From NCBI RefSeq assembly GCF_029784155.1, contig NC_073693.1, positions 330,774,592-330,838,591 on the forward strand: DNA of 64,000 nt, read 5' to 3'. The notes beneath the pieces were generated by a model. That model worked only from the letters and a program-made list of their open reading frames with translations. It had not been told where the DNA came from and ran no database searches. The position numbers were made by a program, and so were the translations under genes. This document shows, one piece after another, positions 21,724-33,714 of this stretch. Each line of letters begins with the position of its first letter. Positions within the stretch are counted from its first letter, which is position 1. The DNA is from Uranotaenia lowii. Taxonomy: Eukaryota > Arthropoda > Insecta > Diptera > Culicidae.

Positions 21724-24700
21724 CTAATAGAAGTTGTTACCATATGGGTACTGCGGGGCACCTCCCTGCGGTGGTGCTTGTTGCTGTTGTTGCTGCTGCT
21801 GTTGCCACATGTAGGGGTTCTGGCCGTTGGGTCCAGGCGGCATACCAGCTTGACCACCGAACTGACCACCTCCGGGAACACCCGGATAGCCCATTCGCAT
21901 CTGCTGCTGCTGCTGCTGTTGAGTTGGTTGAGCATTTTGCTGCTGGGCACGCATCTGCTGTTGATAGTAGTAGGGCATGCTGTTCATGCTGGTGTTGGCC
22001 GTCTGGATCGGTGCGAATTGTGGTCGATTTTGGTTCATAAACGGTTCTGTTGGTGCTGTGGGAGGTCTTACTGCGACCGGGATTTGATTTCCGTAGACCG
22101 GATTCGGATGGTTATCGTAAATAGAAGATTGTTTTCGTGGTTCGCCGGGCATTTGGCCGATGGTGTTGATCGGGTTGTTGTAGTTTTGTGCCTGCCCGAA
22201 GTTGGATTTCGGCAGGGAACTCATCATATTGGAGATAGTGTTTTGCATTTCCTTCTGGCTGTTGTAATCGTTACTAGTGCGAGAAAAGTTTGAGCTGCCA
22301 TCGTAATTGTCGCTCATGAAGTCGTTACGTGGAGTTGCTGAGCTGGTGCTGGGTTTGTTGCTGGAAGGGGGTAGATTTTTAGAGGCGGCCCGAACAACAT
22401 CGTCATAGCTGTAATCGTCTTCGTCTTCTGAATCGAGCAACTTTTTCTGACTGTACGGATCGGGACTTCTGTAGCCTCCAGATACCAAAGATTTGATAGG
22501 ATTTCGAATGTCAGGATTGCCAATGTCAGAGTCGTCCGGTTGAACATCGTCAAACTCCCGAACGTTTTGGTAGTGCTGATCGTCATCGAGGTCGTCGTAG
22601 TAGTCTTTCCTCGGGTCATTACCGGACGGTTCATCGTCCAAATTCACATATCTACGAAGTTTTTCCACCCTCAGTGGATCGGTTTTTTCAAGTTTTTTGA
22701 GATGTGATATTAAGTGTAACTGCTCTTCGTTGGAAAGGTCTTTGAAATTCTGAAGCAGCGTTTGTAAATCGGAATCGGTTAAACCTTCCAGGGCATTGGA
22801 TTCGACGTTATCAGAGCTATCCTTGGAATGGCTGTCATCTCTACGATCTGCTTTGTTATCAGGTCGTTTTGATGGACCACCTTCGTAGAGAAAACTGCTT
22901 GTCGTGAGAGGCTTTTCTTTTTCCTTCGATGCTTGGGCCATGGCCACATAAACATTAATGAGCTGCTCCAACTCTTCCGCGGTAAAGTCTGTTTTGCCTT
23001 GAGCTACCAAGTTGGCAGCCAGTTTTGCTGCAATCGCTGCCTTGTCCAGAGTGCCTGATTCAGTTGTCGGGAGTGTTGGCGCTTCACCCATGTTCTCAAC
23101 AATCGGTATCATCTTTTCCTTTTTGGACGCTTCATGCAACAGACTGGCAATGTTTTTGATAGCTTTCTTTACCGGTACAATCTTGTGCTTTTCCAGCATG
23201 TCAGCCATCAAATGACCTTTCAATTTTTCTTTAACAGTCTCCAAGAACATACAGTTGTCTTCGTTCAACAGTAAATCGTCCGCGCTGTTAGCTTTTACCT
23301 TCTCCAGAGCTAGCGATTTGGACAACAGATCGATCACCTTTGGACCCAAACTACCCAGGTGATCTTCCAGAGCCGTAAGCAAACGGCACACGGCCACGAA
23401 ATTGAGCGGGGTGGAATCCTCGACGTTCAGTTCATTACGAACAAACACCTTCTTGTTGGGACCGTAGTAATTCTTGGCCCAGTCGTCGTAGTTGTCCTGC
23501 GCTGCGTACGATGAAGAACGATGACGTTCACGATCCCGATCGCGATCTCTTTCTCGCTCCCTTTCCCGGCTGGTGGTTCTTTTGCGGCTGTGTCGAGAAT
23601 CACAATCTAGCTCGGCATCGCTGATCGGACTTCGTGACACACGTCTCGGTCTAGAGCTCATGGCTTCGTCCTCGCTCGATTCGATTGGCTCCGTGTTGGA
23701 TTTTTTCTTCTGAGAAACTTTAAGTATGTACTGCTCTTTAAGCGAGCTTAGCTTATCATCTTCCTCGTTGGGAAGGTTTAACTTTTTCTTGAGTTCCTGC
23801 TTTTTCTTTTCAATATCTTCGTTATGCAAGTCTTTCATGCGCTTTGTCCAGTACTCTATCCACTCGGGTTTAAAATCATGCTTTGAAGGATCCTTCTTTT
23901 CAGCCTGGAGTTCTTTGTAGCGCCGGTTCCAAAACTTTTTCCATTCTTCCGGGTAGAGAGGATGCTTCTCGGGATTTTTCTCGTGTTCCTTGTAAGTCTT
24001 CTCTAGCAATGTAACGGCGATCTCCAGAGAGCAGCGATACTTTTCCCACTTGTAGCGTTCGTGAGCGATTGCCGAAGCTTGTATAGCCAGCTCCTTCGGT
24101 GTTGGGACGGCGCTGCGTACCTCTTTTTCTGGAGTTCTCGATCTTCGCCTTCGTGGAGGCGGAGACCGCCTGGAAGGTCGGAAGGGAGACGGGCGACGCC
24201 TTGGCGGGGGTGAACGATGTCGACGTGGACTGCGGCTACGATGCCGCTCGATTGGGCTGCGACGGAACGGCAACGGACTTCTGCGTCGGTTTGGACTTCT
24301 ACGGCGCTCGGAACTGTTACGACGTAACGGAGAACCTGGCCGGCGGTCCACACTGCGACGGCTTTCTGGACTGCGTCTGGATGGGTCCGGACTACGTCTC
24401 GAGTCGAAATCGCGATAGGACGCTGGATGATAAACGCGACGTGGAAAAATAGATGAATCGAAACCAACGACGCCACCGCCACCACCTTCCCTCGGAGGTA
24501 CAATTCGTGTTTTGCTTTTGGATTCCCTGAAACGGTTTGAAGTTTATGTTAGTTGTTTTTTTTTGAGTCTTCAACTCGATTAGACTTACCCAGAAGAGAT
24601 ACTCTGCACCGAATCAATGCTTGAGATCGAGTCCAAACTTTTACGATCGGCTCGACCGGAACGGGCTTTCCTCTGCGGTGCGGCAACAACCGGAGGGGAT

Positions 24701-27700
24701 GGATCTTTTTCCAGAATTCTCGGTCCGCCTCCGCCGCTTGCATCCAGCTGTTCCTGGAGCAGCTTCTTGTCGATCACCTCGACAAACTTGGGTCCAGTAC
24801 GTTCGTCAAAGTGCTTATCGAACAGCACTTCCTGTAGGTACTTCATCTTGTTCCGGTAATAGTCGTTGGATTCATGCACATTCGGCGTCAACCGGCCGTG
24901 GTGGTCCTCGATGGCTTCGCATACCGTTTGAATTGCACGGTTCAGGATTTCCTTGACCAGAGCACCCCTCTGGGCCCGGAACGGAGCCAACTCGTTGATC
25001 ACGGTTGGGTAGTGCTTTTCCTAAAAGAAAAAAAAAAGTTATGTTTAGTTGAAGATTTCCATGGATTTTTGGGTATAGGAACTCACCAAAAACTTCATAC
25101 GGTGGGTGAAGCTGGTGATGTGAACCATCACGGTGCGGGGATCGCCCTTTTTGTCGCACAGTATACACTGGTAGCTGGGTTCCTTGGCGCAGCTGGACGT
25201 CAGCTCCATGATGTACTCCAGCCCGACCATCGGGCCGGACTTGAACTTGTCGATCGTGGCCTGCAGCTGGGCAACGGGCTTAACCTCGTTCTCCATGCCC
25301 GGTGGAACCGGCTCTCCCGGGGCAATGTCCATTTGGACTGTAAAGTAAAACAGGTAAGTCGTGAATAAATCACACATCGATATTTGTATACTTTTTTTTA
25401 GCATTATTGTTCCGTGGTCAAACTTTTTTTTTTTAGATTTAAGTGGAGCCTAATTATTTAAATATTACATTTACTGTCTGACTAGTACAATTTTCTACAA
25501 GATTTTGGAATTTAGAATTTATTATCACGTATGCAGTCAATTTTTTTTTATGTAGAAAACCACAACACATTGACCAATAATGATGGCGAATAGCATCATC
25601 TTCAGTTGACAGAGTTAACGGTTGATAAACTTATCCGGGACAGTTATTGTGATTTTTTTCTTGCGCTAGAGTTTGCACACAAAAATTTCGTCAATCTCCA
25701 ATTTCGCTCTACGATTTCGCTATTTTCCTTCACCGTCGAATGTGTATGACTCTTGAATTCGTGATCAAATTAATCACAGCAGTCATGCCTTTCCAAATTG
25801 TAAACAAAACATTTTAAAAAATCATGGAACTTCGAAAAGGTAATTATTTTTAAAAATTTCGTTGTGAAACTTTGCTTTAATAATACCGCATATCTTTTCT
25901 AGATCAAACCGAAGGTGCCCATTTAACATAAGGAAAGGTTGGCAAAGATGGATCATTAATATCCTTTATTAGAATTCGTAAGTTTAAATTTAATTGTGTT
26001 AAAATCAGTGCTTTTTTCAATAATATTTTTTCCAGCATCAAGTATTATATAGCTGACTGTTTTCTGGAATCGAACCTACTATCTTAGGGACATATGTATC
26101 TCGAGAGTGTTCTGTATCGATGCAAGGCTGTGATTATGCCTGTGGTCGAAGCTTAAGTAGAGAGCCTGATTTGCTTGTTGCAGACATGCGGCAGAACTAG
26201 AGGCACGACCTCATTCTCAACCGCTTTTTATTAATGATTCCATATCGCTTCTCGCAGATCATTGTAACAAAATATTTTAAACTGAAAGAATAAACTTTTA
26301 TTTATTTTCAAAATCGAAATGTTTAAAAATATTCAGCGATTTCTCACAGAATCTTTAGGCAGCAGGTCAAAGAATAGCTTTAGTTTAAAATGTTTCTTTT
26401 CAAAAATTAATATATTGTGTTGATTTTCAGACGTTTCACCAAGTCCTTAAAACGGTCCAATATTGGTTTGTTACTTGGACCGATTTTAGACTATTTCACC
26501 AGTTGTACGGACCGGACGATCCGGACGATCCGGACTTTGAGATTTAGGATATTTGACATTCTAATGTGGATTGTAGGGTACCATGTTGCAGGCGTGCCTT
26601 TTGGTTCACATGTATTGATCAGCAGGGGAGTCTTAGTTAGGTACGTGGACAGAAAAGACGCGAATGAACCGTTGTGCACTTTATCTTGTTGCGAAAGTGG
26701 AAATTGCATCCGAAACCCCCCGAAGTCCTTACATGGATCATTGAAATTTCGCTAAACAAACGTCGTCACATTGCAAACTTGTCAACTGATATGTGTAAAC
26801 AAATAATTCAAGAACGTACAAAACAAGGTGTGAAAAAGATTTATGTAAATTTTTGACAGATCGAAAAATGTGCAGGCGAATCTAGTTATTCGAGAAAATT
26901 ACAATAAATCTATCTCCTTTAAACCGCAACAAGTATAACAATCTTCTTTTAAAACACTGATCAGTCTTTAGCACGTTGGCTTAACTTCTTTTGGTATTTC
27001 AGCTGAAATTCCTAATACAAACTTTCACAAGACTAAATATTTTTGCATGACTAGAAACAAACACTTCGATCCGTATATTCACCTGTTTCATCAGAACCGT
27101 CCCCTAACTTAACATAGAAACGAGTCATCTTCACAGTTGCTGCTTCAGTTGGTTCAGACGAATCTGCACCCTGGATGCGATTTTTATCTCGAGTATCATT
27201 CGGACAGTTTTTCCGAATGTGGCCTTTGATACCACAGGTATTACACACCGCATTGCTGTGCGCGGATTCACCTGTTTCGCCAAAACCATCTCTCGACTTC
27301 ACATAGAAACGATTATTCATCTTCACAGTTGCTGCTCCAGTTGGTCCAGACGAATCCGCACCCTGAATGCGGGTTTTGTCTCGAGTATCATTCGGGCAAT
27401 TTTTTCGAATGTGGCCTTTATTACCGCAGGTATTACAGACCAAGTTACTGTGTGCGAGTTTATCTGTTCCTCCAGAGCCGCTCACACGGAAACGATTGAT
27501 TTTCACAGTTGATGCTTCAGATGATACCGGAAAATCAGCACTCTGAATGCGAGACTTTTTATCTCGTGTATCATTCGGGCAATTTTTCCGAATGTGGCCC
27601 TTCTTACCGCAGGTATTACACACTGCATTACCGTGGCCTTTCTTTTGATTTTGGAAGTTACTTCCACCCAAAAAATCTTTGCGCCACATTCCCGAATCAC

Positions 27701-30250
27701 GCTTCCGTACTACGCAACTAGCTGGATCGGCTTTCATCTTGGCACACAATCGCCTCATCACCTGGTTCATTTTCTCAGCAGTTGATGTTGCACCAGGTGG
27801 TACAGCGAAAGCTTCCTGAATCAGGCTTAGACTAAGCGAAAGCGGACAGTCCCTCCTGATGTGGCCCTTCTTGCGGCATCTATTGCAGACCGCATTATTG
27901 TGTGCACTTGGCTGCTGCTGATGGGATTCGTTGCGTGGCGTTCCAGAATCACACGGTTTCCACACGAAACCTGGAATGGGTTCAAAAGCAAATTTTACTT
28001 TCTCCATCCTGGTCCGGCGCCAATGTTGGTGTTCGTTTCGTTTTTCGGATACGACTAGAATTGCGTCTGGTAAAACTTAAGTTTGGTTTCGGTTAGTGGT
28101 GTTATTACGGAGAATTTTCAAAGACAGCACGGGAGAACTTTTAAGTGCAACTAAAAATCACCCAAACAGGGCTTTGATTATCACTTTGATGGTTTTCGAC
28201 TAGGTTTAGGCTAAAATGGCACAATACACTTGAAAACGAAGGTCCAATTTCTTCTCAAAACTCTTAGGGTGCGGAACAAAATACAATTTGAGTTTGACAG
28301 TTGAGCTTAAACCTTTGTGACCATCGGCTCAAACGACTAGCGTTCTACCGACTGAGCTATGACTCTAATCAAAACGAATCAATGATTTTCTCTTATGGAA
28401 AATATTTAGAAAGGGCGCCCCCCCTGTCCAAAGGACTGAAGCAACTGTCAAATCACATACAAACGGACCGTACTGACTTTTTGGAACCAGAACTTGAAAG
28501 CACGTCTTGTCTGAGATGCAAAACAAAAGTTGAAGAGGTTTGTATATAAGACACGACCGCAAAATTATCTTTCGAATTGAATAAGCAAACTCGAATAAAG
28601 TTTGTCGATTTTTTAAAGGAATTAAACAGGAAAAGTCATTCTTCCCTAAAAAGTTTATTTTTTAGGTTTCATTTCTGACACTTAACCAGCATTATGGAAT
28701 TCGTGTCTACCTAAATAGTCGAATTAATTTAAATGATCTAAAACAGTATGCAACTAGTTGCATAACTAAAGGCGAAATAAGTATTGTACGTAGGGGCGTC
28801 AAGGCCATTTTCGTTGATATATTTGCGCTAGGCAACTAATGCGATCAATATTCGGTTTGTATCGAACGATTGCGAAAAAAGCTTATCATGACAGTGCTGG
28901 TTAATAAACTAGTTAATTTCCTTTAAATAAGGAATTTTGAATCTACGAATACTTGATGATGACGTCATGATCCTTTGAATAATGATGTCCTTTAATGAAG
29001 CTATTTTGGCCAAAATAAATAAAAAACACGATATCATAGCATCGGTGGTAGGTCACTATCAGACTATCGACCGAACTGTTTCGCATCCAAACCCCGGATG
29101 TAACAAACGCGATGATAACAAACTGAGAAGACTATATACATCGTTTCTGAGTAAAAGGGAGCTTATTTGAGGGATCACTCATCATCTTTTTGTTCGTTCG
29201 CACTACAAGTTTTCCCGCTTGTAGGGGAAACCACGCATGGCCTATTAATGTGTGGTGTGGTGATAGATACAACTCTACCGGTATCTACCGCTTCATATCA
29301 GTTGACCCGTGACATACAAAAATTTGATATGTGATGATAATGCTTCTAAATAAATTTTACCCGCTCATGTTTCTACTAAAAAGGAGATCACTTTTCACCG
29401 ATAATGCCGATAAATTAAAGTAACGAAGCTATTTTTGTGACCCGAGATCTGTTTAATTTGCACCCCTAGAGTGATGTCGTAAGACGTGATTCTATGCCAA
29501 AAGAAGCTAACCAAATTACGGAACAATAATGCTGTCTCTATCATCATACTCGTTAGATGAGAAGGAAAAAGACCACTTACTCTTCACCACCTTCGGCGCG
29601 GTGGAGGTCCGAAATTGTTCGGCATCCACGATTGGCATGTTCAGCCGGCTCTGGTGCTTCCGGCCAGCAATGTGGGTCTGCAGGACCCGCTCTCCCGGCA
29701 GGTTGGCCACTCCGCAAAGGTGACACGAGTACACAATTTGGCCCTCCTTGTTGCGGCCAGATCGACTAAACACCCGACCCTGGGTACCATCCGACAGTTG
29801 CACGGTGCTGCCGAGAACGTGCTCTTCAACATCCTGTTCGGTCTAGAGGAGGGGAAATAAAAGGAAGAAAAAGAGAAAGAAAAAAAAATGTTAGCAACTC
29901 GTTTTTCAGTTCCTCTGCAAAAAGTTTGTCCAACGATCACGCGCGATAAGAAACGAATGCACTTTAGGGAATGTCACTTTTCACTATCACTTTTTGAAAT
30001 TGAAATTTGACTTCGAAATTGAATTCACAACACTTGGACCATAATATTTCAACACTTTTTTACACCATTTCCTCAAAAACTTATTGGAAGGGCTGGCTCC
30101 GACTTACCGGCTCCTTTATTTGTTACAAACCTTCAATAGAAAAATAAAAGAAACTTTAGCATAATTCAGTAACATGCAATACGGAACAATATTTACCTTA
30201 GTCTTGGCTATAACGTTGTCGTCTTCGATTTCTACAGGACTATCAGCCAT
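21724..30250 (-). CDS. Matrin-type zinc finger, RS-rich nuclear protein (five exons, 1,266 aa)
   Basis: Exons: 30,197-30,250; 29,581-29,842; 25,087-25,337; 24,590-25,020; 21,724-24,526. All have GT-AG borders and compatible phases, total 3,801 nt. The ATG (30,248-30,250) opens MADSPVEIEDD. Two U1/matrin-type fingers follow: C58, C61, H75, H81 and C163, C166, H178, H184, the second leading into HRMKFLEKHYP. Such fingers bind RNA or double-stranded RNA in nuclear proteins. The last exon begins with an RS/RRSP-rich block, then a W/K/E-rich segment with YPEEWKKFWNRRYKEL and HDFKPEWIEYWTKRMK, an RE/RD dipeptide run, a conserved helical stretch, acidic D/Y-rich parts and a Q-, P- and G-rich tail. 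Composition points to a nuclear speckle or splicing factor. I do not recognise a named orthologue. The 4.2-kb second intron hosts a zinc-knuckle gene. The gene is head to head with SFSWAP. Confidence 0.88.
26045..26165 (-). repeat. tRNA-derived SINE fragment in the zinc-finger gene intron
   Basis: On the minus strand a perfect B box, GGTTCGATTCC, lies in AAGATAGTAGGTTCGATTCC and is preceded by a weaker D-arm-like region. A cloverleaf cannot be closed, so it is scored as a SINE relic and not a tRNA gene. Confidence 0.4.
27051..28007 (-). CDS. Intron-nested four-knuckle CCHC zinc protein (318 aa)
   Basis: A single uninterrupted exon runs from ATG 28,005-28,007 to a stop at 27,051-27,053. It has four CX2CX4HX4C knuckles: C41-C44-H49-C54, C130-C133-H138-C143, C191-C194-H199-C204 and C255-C258-H263-C268. 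Knuckles 2-4 belong to near-identical ~62-residue units containing CNTCGxKGHIRKNCPNDTRDK, then RIQGADSS and TVKMxRFYVK. Knuckle 1 is more diverged. CCHC knuckles bind single-stranded RNA or DNA (CNBP, Lin28, retroviral-type gag). No protease, polymerase or gag capsid region is attached, so this is not an obvious retroelement, although derivation from one is possible. It lies in the large intron of the zinc-finger gene, same strand, without its own introns. Expression is not shown by sequence. Confidence 0.7.
   Translation of the reverse strand: MEKVKFAFEPIPGFVWKPCDSGTPRNESHQQQPSAHNNAVCNRCRKKGHIRRDCPLSLSLSLIQEAFAVPPGATSTAEKMNQVMRRLCAKMKADPASCVVRKRDSGMWRKDFLGGSNFQNQKKGHGNAVCNTCGKKGHIRKNCPNDTRDKKSRIQSADFPVSSEASTVKINRFRVSGSGGTDKLAHSNLVCNTCGNKGHIRKNCPNDTRDKTRIQGADSSGPTGAATVKMNNRFYVKSRDGFGETGESAHSNAVCNTCGIKGHIRKNCPNDTRDKNRIQGADSSEPTEAATVKMTRFYVKLGDGSDETGEYTDRSVCF
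28318..28376 (-). repeat. tRNA-like SINE head with strong A box
   Basis: The minus strand contains TAGCTCAGTCGGTAGAACG, an excellent pol III A box and D arm. A weak B box (GGTTTAAGCTC) follows about 40 nt on. The anticodon arm does not pair well. It lies about 310 bp upstream of the zinc-knuckle ORF start. Confidence 0.45.
29165..29395 (+). repeat. Dispersed repeat, copy 1 (TCTTTTTGTTCGTTCG family)
   Basis: Contains CATCTTTTTGTTCGTTCGCA, a CAAGTTTTCCCGCTTGTAGG segment, ACCACGCATGGCCTA and CAACTCTACCGGTATC. A diverged copy lies inverted at 63,857-64,000. The end (ATGCTTCTAAATAAATTTTAC) resembles 61,922-61,955. Likely a SINE-sized element; class unresolved. Confidence 0.5.
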
Positions 30251-30700
30251 CGCGAAGGCTGGCTGCCGATCTTCCGGGGCACAATCAGGCTCTGTCTGCT
30301 AACCCTCACCAGGTGATCCTTTCTCGGTGGCAATTGGATTTCCTGGATCTCAATAAACACCGAACCGATCTGGTCGATGTTCCTTGAAGCACTTGACTGA
30401 TTTCCGCCCAACAAAAACTTCTCAACAAATTGACACACTATTGGCTTCGCACGATAAACGGAGAGCTTCGGAATCGATTTTCGGGGCCAATTTCGTCAAT
30501 CGATTGATCTCGCCTGACTCCGTGTGGAACTGATTCTGCACAATTTTCAAACTTCCACACTTTTTTTGACAACGCTTTTTCTTTTTTCTAAAGTTTAGAA
30601 ACGGCCACGTACACACGATACACAATTAAGTGCCTGTGTGTACGAGTAGTTTACTCGAGAATGTGGCAGATTTTTAGAGACTGTTAGTTCAATAAAATAC
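30251..30700 (-). promoter_or_regulatory. 5' leader and promoter-proximal region of the zinc-finger gene
   Basis: The sequence upstream of the ATG has higher CpG than the DNA beyond 30,700 and no upstream coding exon in frame, so at least part is expected to be 5' UTR. No TATA box or initiator could be fixed. A further upstream noncoding exon may lie at about 33,352-33,610. Confidence 0.3.
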
Positions 30701-33350
30701 GTATCTCAACGCACGGACGAATCTCAAAAAATGGTTCGATTCAATTCAATCTGTAGGGAGTAAAGGTAAGAAAAGATCGTCGATTACATGTCGGAAAAAT
30801 TACGAGGTTTTATTAAGATAGGATTAATGATTGATTTTTTTTAACTTTACAATACTAACTTAACTAGTAACTTCCCTTCCAATACTTACTTTTGGCTGAA
30901 AGCAAATGTTATTGTTAATGTAACGGAGAAATACTCGAATAAGTATGTAACTAATGAAAATACACTACAACTTGTGACCTATTTTCGAAATCTCTTCATG
31001 AACTAACAAGAAGATTATAACATTTGCACCCTATCTGTTTGTTTACGATTTTTATTTTCAGAAACTATAATTTCTTTCAACCTTAAAAACGAAATCACTG
31101 TTCAACTTTACTTACCATGTTTGAAAAGAAAACTATTCGAAGACCATAAAATTCACACGAAACTTTACGAAAAACCTTATATTTGAGGTCTTAACAAAAA
31201 TAATATTGACCAGAAAACTTTCGGACTGGTACACTATTTTGCACAATTTGAAAATGGTTAGAGTTATCTTACTTCTAACTGCATGTGTAAAAATTGAAAA
31301 ATCTATGATCAATCAAATACTTTCAACAGCATTTAATGATTCAGATTTTACCGAGAAGTCGCAACTATTGAAAACCGTAATCTTGGATAAAAAATGTAAT
31401 TAAACTACAATTTTTGAGTTGACAATGAAGAATAACTTGAGCATCGATCCTCTTTTTATGAAGAATCTGTGATTTTTATTGTTATCGATATAACATAAAC
31501 TCCAAATATATTTAATAATTTCAAACAAATGACTTTTTCGACGCATTACAGCGACAGGAAACGAAATAACACACATTTCGTGGACTTGAACTTCCAATAC
31601 TACACTTCTTGGGAAAAATTCGACTATTCCTTAACATCATTCGACTTGAAAACGAGCAGTTATTGCTTGTCTTGACATAAATCAGCTTCTGCTTGCTACT
31701 TTCTTTTTATTAATTTACAACTAGTTCATTAGAACCCTTTTACATTTACAGAATCTGCTACTTTATAAATATACTCTGCTCCCAGTTGCTCCGAATATTC
31801 AATTCTCTTTTCGAGCCAGTTAGGCCAGAGTAGGCAGCTTAGAATAGTTAGCGATCTTGAGACGTTGGTTATACCATCCTGTACTTCCTTAAGAGACCAA
31901 GACTGTGGTCTTGCACAGATATTATTGGAATGGAATTTTTATCGCATTCCGACCTACAAAGATCTGTCTAAATGCTCGATTTAAATTCTTCATTTTTTCA
32001 AAAATAAGTGTAGAAAGGAAAGCACAACAAAAACTTTCGTTTTTTCGCGCAATATCCTTTTCATCACTTGCGTCGTAATTCAGAAACTGTCCGTTCGATA
32101 ATTTCCTTTGTACTAAGCATGTTTTAACCTTATGGTTGTGACGATTCAAATATTTTGTATATTGAATCCAATCCGGTCTACAACTTTTCATGTTTAAAAT
32201 TGAGAAACCAATTTCACTCAGGTCTGTTTTTATTCTTATGACAATCTGTGTAAACGTAAGAAACAAGTTTTACTCTTTTAAGCTGACCCAAGCCCAACGA
32301 GTAGTCACGTTCTGTAAAGCTAGATTTCGAAATTCTTTCCCTAATTCTTATCATCTGCAAATGAAATAGCCAACAACAGTGTAGACTTTAAATGGGAGAT
32401 TTAAAAAGTGTATAAAGAGAAATGATGGTGAGTTAAGTATGACTTCAACTACCCACTGATTGATTTAAGACTAATTTCGCGAACCGCGGGTAAAAATAAA
32501 AATGATAAAATAATTTTTCGAACTCTTAACACTCCTTTATTTGTAGTTATTGAACGCGTTTTTAATACTCAAAGTATTTTTTTTTTATTTTAAATAGGAA
32601 CAGATAATATCTAGGTTTAGTTGTAAGAATTTGTATCCACAATTTGAACTTTCGATTTGTCATCGGTTCCAACTTTACAGATTACTAAACAGTAATTTGA
32701 ATAATTTACTACAATTTTGATTTTTTTTTTAATATTCGTTCAATTTAGTTCATATGTAGTATTGTATCAATTGTGTGACAATTTTAATTAGGTATTGACA
32801 AAAAGACGAAAGTAAAAACGGACCCTGCAAACAAACTAATAGAAAAAATCTCTATTTTAAAGATACCTACTGTCGAAAAATTTCTTTATGCTCTACTTCT
32901 TATCAACGGGTGTAATTCAGTATCGACTTTGAAAAAATACCATTCTTGAAATTTCCTGAAATCTTATCAATATGACATTGCTAGAAACATCAGTTTCTAT
33001 AAAGCATTTACACAGATTACTTTCTCTAAGCGTTAGAGAAAAAAAAAATTGTAACTGATTTTAGTTTTATTTCAATCTGTTTTAGCTTTGCGATTTCAAT
33101 AAATGAACAAAATTTCAATCCCCTTGCCCCAAAACGAAACCCACAATACACAACTATAATACTTATCCTACAGTAGCAGAGAAAGGAAAACGATATTGAA
33201 TAAGCGGCGGCCATTTTTGAACCGAGACCATGACATACAAAAAGAGATTCAATTTCGCATCGACTTTTTCCGGTCGATGCGCTCGTTTTCGTTTGAAACT
33301 TAAACTAATTCTAAATCTAGAACGATAAATCTATAAAATAAAGCCATATT
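30701..33350. other. AT-rich stretch between the two head-to-head genes, nothing recognised
   Basis: Only short ORFs with no motifs. If the exon proposed at 33,352-33,610 is real, this is its intron on the minus strand. Confidence 0.4.
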
Positions 33351-33351
33351 T

Positions 33352-33610
33352 ACCTCAAATCGAACACTTTCAACTGGGAAATATTTAAACTGATGGGAGC
33401 TACGTAGCAAAACGTCCTACTTCGGCAGAACAGGAAAAAATTTTGAGGAGCCGAACAAAAAACTGCCTGCATCCGCCCGAAACTGACAGCAAATGCTGGC
33501 AGCCAAGCGTAAACAAAGCGGCGATTTTTGGCTTCCACTCTGGTAAAACTGTCAAATTTACACTGAAATAAACGACGGTTTGGAATTTTCAAAACGGACT
33601 TAAATACACG
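33352..33610 (-). other. Candidate noncoding first exon on the minus strand
   Basis: A CpG-richer block on the minus strand ends in CGATTTGAG|GTAAATATGG, a plausible donor. The 80-codon ORF across it has no motif and runs out at the donor. The next minus-strand coding exon begins at 30,250, so this could be a distal 5' exon of the zinc-finger gene. This is an inference from composition and one donor. Confidence 0.3.
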
Positions 33611-33714
33611 CCGAAAAAATTGGATTTCGAAAACGACAAAATTTATTTTAGGATAAAAATAATTTAGATTTTGAAAAAAATGTCAAATTTAGGCTTTTGA
33701 TTCAAGATTCAAGA

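Noticed and set aside
21685..22293. 202-codon plus-strand ORF opposite the zinc-finger gene tail
   Set aside because: Antisense shadow of the CAG/Q-rich last exon; the minus frame has the splice context and domains.
26500..26535. CCGGAC(GAT) short tandem motif as a regulatory site
   Set aside because: Only three units; no context supports function.
28318..28376. Functional tRNA gene
   Set aside because: Good A box but acceptor and anticodon stems do not pair; treated as SINE relic.
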